Source: Alphaproteobacteria bacterium (GTDB lineage Bacteria > Pseudomonadota > Alphaproteobacteria > UBA8366). Taken from it: a stretch of DNA of 8,269 nucleotides. Under the pieces are notes generated by a model. The model ran no database searches, had not been told where the DNA came from, and was given only the letters and a program-made list of their open reading frames with translations. The position numbers and the translations under genes were made by a program. Location: the NCBI GenBank assembly GCA_030743445.1, contig JASLSL010000266.1, positions 1 to 8,269 on the forward strand. Direction: 5' to 3'. Below are positions 1 to 4,848 of this stretch, piece after piece (positions within the stretch are counted from its first letter, which is position 1; the number at the start of each line of letters is the position of its first letter).

Positions 1-1
1 C

Positions 2-775
2 GGCGCCGACCGGAAGGCCGAGGGCGAGTTGGCGCGTCAGCTCGCCCACCGCTCGCACCGCCGCTGGGCCGACGAGCCGGTTGCGGGCGAGCTGTTCGAC
101 CTGTTGTTGGCGGCGGCGTTGTCGATCCCGACCAAGTCGGACCTGATGCAGTACGCGGTGGTCCACGTTGCCGACCGGGCGAAGCAGCAACGGATCGCCG
201 ATCTGATCCCGAGCATGCCGTGGATCGCCGACGCCCCAGTGTTTCTCGTATTCTGCGGCGACGGGCGACGCATCCGCCGGATTTGCGAGCTGCGGAGGAC
301 GGAGCTGGCGCACGAGCCCTTGGATGCGTTCTTCAACGCGACGGTCGACGCGGCGTTGGCGATGGGGGCCTTGATCCGCGGGGCCGAGGCCGAGGGACTG
401 GTGACCTGTCCGATCAGCGCGGTGCGGGGGCCGGTCGAGGAGATATCGGCGCTATTGGAACTGCCCGAGGCGGTGTTTCCGGTCTCCGGGCTCTGCATCG
501 GCTACCCGGCGTGGGAGCCCTGGGTCAGCCTCAGGCTGCCGCCCCGGGTCATGGTCCACCGCGACCGCTACGTCGACGGCGACCTCGAGGCCGAGCTCGA
601 TGCCTACGACCGCCGCCGGGCCGAGCGTAACCCGATTAAGCCGGAGAAGCAGCGCGAGGTCGAAAAATACGGCGAGCAGGATTTCTATGGCTGGTCCGAC
701 GACAAGGCGCGCCAGGTCGCGGAGCTGGAGCGCGCGGACTTCGTTGGCTACGTCAAGCGGAGCTACGGCTTCTGA
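2..775 (+). CDS. NfsA-like NAD(P)H-dependent nitroreductase, 5'-partial
   Basis: Flavin (FMN)-dependent nitroreductase family, closest in style to the NfsA/FRP branch, which reduces nitro compounds and quinones with NAD(P)H in the cytoplasm. The N-terminal HRSHRRWADEPV resembles the HRSIRHFTDEPI flavin-binding start of E. coli NfsA. Next come a VFLVFCGDGRR strand and the family segment GLCIGYP...LRLPPRVMVHRDRY, near residues 155-190 of the visible protein. The C-terminal tail, containing GWSDD, also fits. The frame is open to the left edge with no stop, so the true start lies outside the window. A TTG at 29 could be called a start but has no ribosome-binding site. About 257 residues are visible against ~240 for NfsA, so only a few residues are probably missing. 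The stop TGA at 773-775 lies 7 bases from the stop of the convergent LOG gene, leaving no room for a terminator. The substrate is not determinable. Confidence 0.85.
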   Translation, partial: GADRKAEGELARQLAHRSHRRWADEPVAGELFDLLLAAALSIPTKSDLMQYAVVHVADRAKQQRIADLIPSMPWIADAPVFLVFCGDGRRIRRICELRRTELAHEPLDAFFNATVDAALAMGALIRGAEAEGLVTCPISAVRGPVEEISALLELPEAVFPVSGLCIGYPAWEPWVSLRLPPRVMVHRDRYVDGDLEAELDAYDRRRAERNPIKPEKQREVEKYGEQDFYGWSDDKARQVAELERADFVGYVKRSYGF

Positions 776-782
776 TCGGCGC

Positions 783-1688
783 CTAATACGGCGGCTGATC
801 CTTGAAGTGCTCCTCGATGATCGCCCACGCCGCCTCGGCGGACTCGACGTATTGGAAGATATCGAGGTCTTCCGGCGCGATCACCCCTTCCTCGACCATC
901 GCCTCGAAGTTGACGATCCGTCGCCAATAGTCCTCGCCGAACAGCAGCACCGGCATCGGCTCGATCTTGCCGGTCTGGATCAGGGTCAGCGCGTCGAACA
1001 GTTCGTCGAGCGTGCCGAACCCGCCGGGGAAGATCACCATGGCGCGGGCCCGCATCATGAAGTGCATCTTCCGGAGCGCGAAGTAGTGGAACTGGAAGCA
1101 CAACTCGGGCGTGATGGAGCTGTTCGGCTGCTGCTCCTCGGGCAGCACGATGTTGAGCCCGATGCTGACCGCGCCGACGTCGTCGGCCCCGCGGTTGGCC
1201 GCCTCCATGATGCCGGGACCGCCGCCGGTGACCACCACGTAGTGGCGGGTGTGGTCGGTCTGGCCGGCCTTGGAGACCAGGCGCGAGAACTTCCGCGCCT
1301 CCTCGTAATAGCCGCAGCGCGCGACGATGCGCCGGGCGACCTCGGCCTCGCGCCGGGCCGCCGCGTCCTTGGGCGACTTCTTCGCCGCGGCTTCGGCCGC
1401 GTCGCATTTGGCCTGTGCCGTTTCAGGGTTCGGCGTGCGGGCGCTGCCGAACACGACGATGGTCGACTCGATGCCCTGCTCCTGGAGCAGCAGCTCCGGT
1501 TTCATCAGCTCGAGCTGGAAGCGGACCGGGCGCAGCTCGTCGCGCACCAGGAATTCCTCGTCGGTGTAGGCCAGGCGATAACTCGGCGCCCGTGTTTGCG
1601 GCGTGTCCGCGGTCGACTCCGCGCGCGCCGCGTCCTGCTTGGCGCTCGGGAAGCGCTTTTCCGTTCGGTCGCCTTTGCCTTTGTCCAT
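783..1688 (-). CDS. LOG family / TIGR00730-like nucleotide phosphoribohydrolase
   Basis: A 301-residue Rossmann-fold protein of the LOG ('lysine decarboxylase-like') family. Characterised members cleave nucleoside 5'-monophosphates, including cytokinin riboside monophosphates, at the N-glycosidic bond. The diagnostic motifs are intact: GGGPGIMEAANRGA at residues 155-168 and PGGFGTLDEL at 221-230, with the arginine of MMRARAM at 213 just before the second motif. It differs from the minimal ~190-residue LOG in having a charged, disordered-looking ~45-residue N-terminus. It also has a long Ala/Lys/Arg-rich helical stretch (about 95-145) between the first strand (VVFGSAR) and the GGGPG motif, as in larger bacterial relatives. 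I chose the ATG at 1688 because the frame further upstream overlaps the GFA gene and is low-complexity Arg/Ser/Pro. The ATG follows the GFA stop by 4 bases, implying translational coupling; no strong Shine-Dalgarno is visible. The older annotation 'lysine decarboxylase' would be wrong. The substrate is unknown. Confidence 0.87.
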   Translation of the reverse strand: MDKGKGDRTEKRFPSAKQDAARAESTADTPQTRAPSYRLAYTDEEFLVRDELRPVRFQLELMKPELLLQEQGIESTIVVFGSARTPNPETAQAKCDAAEAAAKKSPKDAAARREAEVARRIVARCGYYEEARKFSRLVSKAGQTDHTRHYVVVTGGGPGIMEAANRGADDVGAVSIGLNIVLPEEQQPNSSITPELCFQFHYFALRKMHFMMRARAMVIFPGGFGTLDELFDALTLIQTGKIEPMPVLLFGEDYWRRIVNFEAMVEEGVIAPEDLDIFQYVESAEAAWAIIEEHFKDQPPY

Positions 1689-1692
1689 GGCT

Positions 1693-2145
1693 CTAATCCG
1701 TCGTTGCTGCACCCTCGGCGATCCGCCGCACCGGGGTCCAGCGCGCCGCGCGGCGGGATTTGCGCTCGGCCTCGCTCTCGGCGTCGTAGTCGACCGAGCC
1801 CGACACCTCGGGCAATCCGGCGGGATCGTCGAAGGTGTTGGTGTTGACCGTGGCGTAAGTCTTGTCGCCCTCCGCGTAGACCGCTGCGACATAGACCCCG
1901 CAGGCGGTGCAGACCAGAAAGTCGGCGGTCTTCAAGCCGAAGCGATAGCGCAGCAGCCTCGAAGGATCGGCGATGGCGATATCGACCAGGCCCGCGGGGT
2001 CGGTCACGTTGCGGGTGCCGTGACGGCGGCAGAACGAGCACTGGCAGGACCGCAGAACCAACTCGCCAGGCGTCGTCGGGGTCTCGAAGGCGAGCTCGAG
2101 GTTGCCGCAATGGCACGAACCGGTAAAGCGGTGCTGGGTTGTCAC
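1693..2145 (-). CDS. GFA-domain (glutathione-dependent formaldehyde-activating-like) zinc protein
   Basis: A 150-residue protein of the GFA/CENP-V fold, a small zinc-binding beta domain. Seven cysteines lie in the family pattern: C11-x-C13, C34-x-C36-x-x-C39 and C79-x-x-C82 (segments CHCG, CQCSFCRRHG and CTACG). These normally bind two zinc ions. The family is named for Gfa, once proposed to catalyse S-hydroxymethylglutathione formation from formaldehyde and glutathione. Most members have no assigned reaction, so the function here should be left open. The start is a GTG at 2145, 3 bases after the isochorismatase stop, and the gene ends 4 bases before the LOG start. It is the middle gene of a tight three-gene run. 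The length is normal and all metal ligands are present, so it looks functional. The Arg/Ala-rich C-terminal ~25 residues are probably a flexible tail. Confidence 0.87.
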   Translation of the reverse strand: MTTQHRFTGSCHCGNLELAFETPTTPGELVLRSCQCSFCRRHGTRNVTDPAGLVDIAIADPSRLLRYRFGLKTADFLVCTACGVYVAAVYAEGDKTYATVNTNTFDDPAGLPEVSGSVDYDAESEAERKSRRAARWTPVRRIAEGAATTD

Positions 2146-2148
2146 CCG

Positions 2149-2748
2149 CTAGTCCGGCAGGTCGGCCGCGGTCTTGGCGACGATCGCGAAGCGGTCGGCG
2201 AGCTCGGCGAGGCTGGCGCCATGGAGCTGCCGCGCGTCGATCGAACCGCCGGCCGGCAACGGCAGGTCGCGGGTCGCCGCGGCGTCGGCCACGACCGTCG
2301 AGCGATAGCCGAGGTCGAGGGCGCAGCGCGCGGTCGAGCTGACGCACATATGGGTCATGAAGCCGGCGAGGACGATCTGCTCGCGGCCGATGCGCTTCAG
2401 CTCGTCCTCGAGCGTGGTGCCGGCGAAGGCGTTGGGCAGGCCCTTCTCGATCACCTTCTCGTCGCCCTCGGGCGCCGCCTTGTCGGCGATCCGGCCGCCG
2501 TGGCCGTCGCGGTCGAAGGCGCCGCCCGGCTGGCCCTTGTGGGCGATGTGGACGATCGGCGTGCCCGCACCCCGCGCGCGGGCCAACAGCCTCGCGACCT
2601 CGTCGAGCGCCGGGACGCAATCCGGCAGCGGCAGCTTGCCATCGAGGTATTCCATCTGGCAGTCGATCAGCACGACCGTCGAGGCCGAAAGCGGGCTCGG
2701 GGTCAAGTCGGCGCCGGAAATCTCGAGCAGGGTCTTTGGCGCGGTCAT
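2149..2748 (-). CDS. Isochorismatase-family cysteine hydrolase
   Basis: A 199-residue alpha/beta hydrolase of the isochorismatase-like superfamily, which includes nicotinamidases, carbamoylases and vinyl-ether hydrolases. The catalytic triad is readable: Asp29 in VVLIDCQ, Lys102 in EKGLPNAF and Cys135 in GFMTHMCVSSTAR. The residues around the cysteine match the usual nucleophile elbow, and the length is typical. The ATG at 2748 is preceded by a GGGAGG Shine-Dalgarno at 2757-2762 with an 8-base spacer, the clearest ribosome-binding site on this strand. It is the first gene of the run isochorismatase-GFA-LOG, with 3- and 4-base gaps. An 86-bp gap separates it from emrA upstream on the same strand, so it may have its own promoter. 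The neighbours do not reveal a substrate: there is no enterobactin/phenazine or NAD-salvage gene in view. Simple hydrolase or amidase activity is inferred from the family only. Confidence 0.9.
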   Translation of the reverse strand: MTAPKTLLEISGADLTPSPLSASTVVLIDCQMEYLDGKLPLPDCVPALDEVARLLARARGAGTPIVHIAHKGQPGGAFDRDGHGGRIADKAAPEGDEKVIEKGLPNAFAGTTLEDELKRIGREQIVLAGFMTHMCVSSTARCALDLGYRSTVVADAAATRDLPLPAGGSIDARQLHGASLAELADRFAIVAKTAADLPD

Positions 2749-2756
2749 GCGGTCAT

Positions 2757-2762
2757 CCTCCC
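2757..2762 (-). promoter_or_regulatory. Ribosome-binding site of the isochorismatase gene
   Basis: On the minus strand GGGAGG lies 8 bases before the ATG at 2748. It settles the start, because a second ATG at 2754-2756 is out of frame and too close to the site. Its strength contrasts with the weak sites of the two downstream genes, which probably depend on coupling. Confidence 0.75.
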
Positions 2763-2780
2763 GTTACGGCTTTGGCCACG

Positions 2781-2809
2781 ACTATAGGTCCGGCAACCGC
2801 CGGGGCAAA
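2781..2809 (-). promoter_or_regulatory. Weak candidate promoter with hairpin-like dyad in the spacer
   Basis: In the 86-bp gap between emrA and the isochorismatase gene, the minus strand reads TTTGCC (2809-2804), a 17-base spacer, then TATAGT (2786-2781). The -10 is good and the -35 matches the consensus at only three of six positions. A perfect 5-bp dyad CCGGC/GCCGG with a 4-base loop occupies 2790-2803, inside the spacer. It could be a small operator or the remains of a weak terminator, but no T-run follows it on the minus strand. Confidence 0.3.
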
Positions 2810-2834
2810 CGCGCAATTTCATATCGGATGGCGC

Positions 2835-3947
2835 CTAGCGCGCCTTCTCGCCGCCTTTGACCCAGGCGAGGGCGGAGGTGATGAACGCCGGCAGCTTGCG
2901 TTCGTGCAGCGTGTCGATCTCGACGATCACGCTCATCCCGGCGCGCAGCGGCGGCCCGTTGCCGGTGTCGGCGAGCTTGAGCTTCACCGGGATGCGCTGG
3001 ACCACCTTGACCCAGTTGCCCGACGCGTTCTGCGGCGGCAGCAGCGAGAATTCCGCCCCCGTCGCCGGGCTGATGCTCTCGACCGTGACCGGCCAGCTGC
3101 GATCCGGGTAGGTATCGACCTTGATCGTCGCCTGCTGGCCGATCTTCACGTGGGTCAGCTCGGTCTCCTTGAGGTTGGCCTCGATCCACATGCCGTCGAC
3201 CACGACCAGGCTGAAGATCGGCGAGCCTTCCTTGACGTATTCGCCAGCCTGCAGGCCGTTGTTGGTGACGATGCCGGCCGTCGGCGCGCGGATCACGGTC
3301 CAGCTCAGCTCGAGCGCCGCCTGGTGGCGCTGGGCCAGCGCCTCGAGCATTTTGGGATGCTGATCGATCGGCAGCTTCACCTCACCGCCGAGCGAGGCCA
3401 GCACGCGGGCGATCTCCTGGCGTATGGCAAGAACCTTCTCGCTGGCGGTGTCCTTGTTGCGCCGCGCCCCGTCGAACCGCGACTTGGAGACGACGCCACG
3501 CGAGGTCAATTCCTTCTGCCGGCCGAACTCGCGCTTGAAGTAGGCGAGGTCCTTTTGCGTGACCTTCAGCTCCGCCTGCTTCTGGCGATAGAGCGCGCGA
3601 AGTCCCTCGATCTCCTGGCGGATGTTGCCGATCTGCGCCTCGGCGCGGTCGAGGGCGATCTGGAACGGCTGCTCGTCGATCCGGAACAGCAACTGCCCGG
3701 GCTCGACCCGGTCGTGTTCGGAGACCGCGACCTGGACCACCCGGCCGACCACGTTGGTGCTGATCGCGATCTTGTCGGCCTTGACGTAGGCGTTCTCGGT
3801 CACGATGAAGCGCCCACCGGTGACGTAGTAGTAGCCACCGACCAGCGCCAGCACGAGCGGACCGAGCACCATCAAAGCAATCCGGGCGATGCGCCGTCCC
3901 ATCCGGCGCGCCGGCTTGGCGGGTGAATATTCCGGCTTCTCCGACAC
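2835..3947 (-). CDS. emrA: EmrA/HlyD-family membrane-fusion (periplasmic adaptor) protein
   Basis: A 370-residue adaptor linking an inner-membrane drug exporter, usually the MFS pump EmrB, to an outer-membrane channel. It has a short basic cytoplasmic start, one signal-anchor helix (about residues 20-42, IALMVLGPLVLALVGGYYYV) and the first lipoyl half (TENAYVKADKIAISTNVVGRV, VEPGQLLF). A long alpha-helical hairpin follows (about 97-215), then the second lipoyl half (APTAGIVTNNGLQAGEYV, 221-238) and the beta-barrel. The EmrA signature FSLLPPQNASGNWVKVVQRIPV (about 300-321) places it in the EmrA branch. I chose the GTG at 3947 because AGAGGA lies 8 bases upstream, 17 bases past the marR stop. 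The minus-strand frame extends further upstream but only antisense to marR. It is probably co-transcribed with marR. Unusually, no emrB follows: the next gene downstream is the isochorismatase. Confidence 0.9.
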   Translation of the reverse strand: MSEKPEYSPAKPARRMGRRIARIALMVLGPLVLALVGGYYYVTGGRFIVTENAYVKADKIAISTNVVGRVVQVAVSEHDRVEPGQLLFRIDEQPFQIALDRAEAQIGNIRQEIEGLRALYRQKQAELKVTQKDLAYFKREFGRQKELTSRGVVSKSRFDGARRNKDTASEKVLAIRQEIARVLASLGGEVKLPIDQHPKMLEALAQRHQAALELSWTVIRAPTAGIVTNNGLQAGEYVKEGSPIFSLVVVDGMWIEANLKETELTHVKIGQQATIKVDTYPDRSWPVTVESISPATGAEFSLLPPQNASGNWVKVVQRIPVKLKLADTGNGPPLRAGMSVIVEIDTLHERKLPAFITSALAWVKGGEKAR

Positions 3948-3950
3948 AGA

Positions 3951-3976
3951 TTTAGTCCTCTGCTTTAGTCCCCTGC
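3951..3976 (-). repeat. 13-bp imperfect tandem duplication at the marR/emrA junction
   Basis: On the + strand TTTAGTCC[T/C]CTGC occurs twice head to tail, at 3951-3963 and 3964-3976, with one mismatch. On the minus strand the upstream copy carries the last codons and TAA stop of marR. The downstream copy supplies the AGAGGA that serves as emrA's ribosome-binding site. A local duplication appears to have created the spacing between the two genes. Confidence 0.7.
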
Positions 3977-4456
3977 GGCGGCGCTCACCGCCGCCGGCTC
4001 GGCCGGCTTGCGGTCGCCGTTCTCCTTGTTGACCAGATTGCCCTTGATCAGCAGCAGCTTGTCCATCAGCGCGAGGCGCTGCTTCTTCGACAGCCCGGAC
4101 AGCGCTTCCTCCAGCGTTTCGTTGGCGATGTCGCCGAGCCGGTCGAGGATCGGCCGCGCCTTGTCCTGGAGGAACAACAGCCAGACCCGGCGGTCCGAGG
4201 GATCGTGCCGCCGCTCGACCCAGCCGGCCTCCTCGAGCCGGTCGATGTGCCGGCCGAGGGTAATGCTCTCGATCTCCAGCATGTCGGCGAGCGAGCTCTG
4301 GGTGATGCCTTCGTAACGCACCAGGTAATTCAGCACCCGCCACTGGGCGCGGGTCAGCTCCAAGTCGCGGGCGCTTTCGTCGAAGCGCTTGCGCATCAGC
4401 CGCGAGATATCGGCGAGGGTGAATCCGAGATTTATTTCAAGAGTGTCATCGATCAT
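3965..4456 (-). CDS. MarR-family winged-helix transcriptional regulator
   Basis: A 163-residue MarR-type repressor, normally a dimer that releases DNA on binding phenolic or lipophilic ligands. The winged helix spans about residues 33-105. It contains LTRAQWRVLNYLVRYEGITQ, the recognition region LADMLEIESITLGRHIDRLEEAGWVERR and the wing DPSDRRVWLLFL with the family's D-x-R. The C-terminal ~20 residues are a low-complexity Pro/Ala tail. The frame is open to a GTG at 4495. I prefer the ATG at 4456 because the extra 13 residues (LAYNKLAYYN...) are simply the translated operator repeats. Neither start has a Shine-Dalgarno, and a TATAAT ends 6 bases before the ATG, so the message may be leaderless. 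emrA follows 17 bases after the stop, the usual arrangement for a local repressor of an efflux operon. The ligand is unknown. Confidence 0.9.
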   Translation of the reverse strand: MIDDTLEINLGFTLADISRLMRKRFDESARDLELTRAQWRVLNYLVRYEGITQSSLADMLEIESITLGRHIDRLEEAGWVERRHDPSDRRVWLLFLQDKARPILDRLGDIANETLEEALSGLSKKQRLALMDKLLLIKGNLVNKENGDRKPAEPAAVSAAAGD

Positions 4457-4462
4457 GCTTTG

Positions 4463-4486
4463 ATTATAGTAAGCTAGCTTATTATA
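4463..4486 (-). promoter_or_regulatory. Probable marR-emrA promoter (two TATAAT boxes)
   Basis: The minus strand carries two perfect -10 hexamers, at 4468-4463 and 4486-4481, 18 bases apart. The nearer box would start transcription at or next to the A of the ATG at 4456. The farther box would give a leader of roughly 18 bases without a Shine-Dalgarno. No convincing -35 is present at 16-18 bases from either box. Both boxes are embedded in the repeat array, so a bound repressor would block polymerase. Confidence 0.5.
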
Positions 4487-4487
4487 A
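4464..4487. promoter_or_regulatory. 24-bp imperfect palindrome, likely MarR operator
   Basis: A dyad centred at 4475.5 has the perfect 12-bp core TAAGCTAGCTTA (4470-4481). It extends to TTATAG...TTATAA with one mismatched pair (4469/4482). Size and symmetry fit a MarR-dimer site, and it overlaps both -10 boxes of the adjacent marR gene. Autorepression is inferred from this position. Confidence 0.65.
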
Positions 4488-4529
4488 GCCAGCACTTTTT
4501 AAGCTCGCTGCAAATAAGCCTGCTTTATA
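4470..4529. repeat. Four tandem TAAGCnnGC units at exact 15-bp period
   Basis: TAAGC begins at 4470, 4485, 4500 and 4515, each 15 bases after the last. It is followed by any two bases and then GC (GCTTA, GCACT, GCTGC, GCTTT). The left half TAAGC is identical in all four; the right half is complete only in the first unit and nearly so in the fourth. The block is AT-rich in a GC-rich window. It lies directly upstream of marR and reads as an operator array with one strong and three weaker sites. An alternative is decay of one tandemly duplicated site. Confidence 0.7.
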
Positions 4530-4603
4530 AACCCTGTGATTTCCGCCATCGAGGACAATGTCGAGCGGATTTCGTTCGAACCAAATTCGGCGGTGGGGCG
4601 AAT

Positions 4604-4626
4604 CGGATTGACGTTTCGTCAATTCG
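4604..4626. repeat. 23-bp imperfect inverted repeat (possible operator)
   Basis: The arms CGGATTGACG and CGTCAATTCG flank a 3-base centre (centre 4615) with one mismatched pair (4606/4624). No T-run follows on either strand, so it does not look like an intrinsic terminator. Its dyad length fits a regulator site, and it sits mid-way between the two divergent genes. The sequence is unrelated to the TAAGC array. Confidence 0.45.
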
Positions 4627-4789
4627 TCGAATTTCGGCCCCACCCGGAGTCCCTAGGCGTTATTGGCGGCCGACAAATGGGCTTGTACTGAATGCGGCCA
4701 GCCGATACGTTTTCCGAGGTCTTCGTTACCGGTGGATCGGCCTCTATAGGGCGACCAACAAATGGGACCGGGGAGGTCCGGTGTGTTGC

Positions 4790-4809
4790 GCCACCGCTCG
4801 AGTGGTGGC
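4790..4809. repeat. 20-bp inverted repeat upstream of the M23 gene
   Basis: GCCACCGCTC pairs with GAGTGGTGGC around a CTCGAG centre with a single G/T mismatch (4796/4803), ending 39 bases before the M23 start. In RNA the mismatch becomes a G-U pair, but a hairpin would need to open the central bases. It could be an operator or a leader structure. No ribosome-binding site is sequestered by it. Confidence 0.45.
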
Positions 4810-4836
4810 TAATTGCGCGCCGCGGTATCCGGGTCT

Positions 4837-4843
4837 GGGAGAG
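4837..4843 (+). promoter_or_regulatory. Ribosome-binding site of the M23 peptidase gene
   Basis: GGGAGAG precedes the GTG at 4849; the GGGAG part sits 7 bases upstream. This favours the GTG over a TTG at 4813, which has no site, and over an ATG at 4924, which is preceded by TTTGGCGCGG. Confidence 0.65.
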
Positions 4844-4848
4844 CGAAC

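Larger units (their letters stand above)
4530..4848. other. Non-coding part of the divergent marR / M23 intergenic region
   Basis: About 320 bases without a supportable gene. The frames crossing it have no ribosome-binding site and no recognisable protein, and run antisense or out of frame into the M23 gene. It must hold the promoter of the M23-bactofilin operon. I see only weak -10-like boxes (for example CTATAG at 4744-4749) and no good -35. It contains two inverted repeats, listed separately, and a 5-bp hairpin GGACC/GGTCC at 4765-4779. Confidence 0.6.

Noticed and set aside
29..31. TTG as the start of the nitroreductase gene
   Set aside because: No Shine-Dalgarno precedes it and the frame is open to the edge. 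The family needs residues at about this point, but the true start is likely just outside the window.
600..1847. A 415-codon open frame on the + strand antisense to the LOG gene
   Set aside because: It is rich in Arg/Leu/His/Asp from reading GC-rich coding DNA backwards and has no recognisable domain. It overlaps two genes with clear motifs on the other strand.
2736..3926. A 396-codon + strand frame opposite emrA
   Set aside because: Shadow frame of emrA: it shows no family motif and no ribosome-binding site, while emrA carries the full EmrA signature.
4457..4495. N-terminal extension of MarR to the GTG at 4495
   Set aside because: The added peptide LAYNKLAYYN is a direct translation of the operator repeats. 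The domain starts comfortably after the ATG at 4456, and the GTG has no ribosome-binding site.
4673..4766. ACAAATGGG occurring twice, 85 bp apart (4673-4681 and 4758-4766)
   Set aside because: Nine bases with little flanking similarity; plausible by chance and not symmetric, so not called a repeat.
4762..4812. A 16-codon open frame upstream of the M23 gene that might be a leader peptide
   Set aside because: It has no ribosome-binding site, no regulatory codon run and no terminator/antiterminator pairing that would support attenuation.
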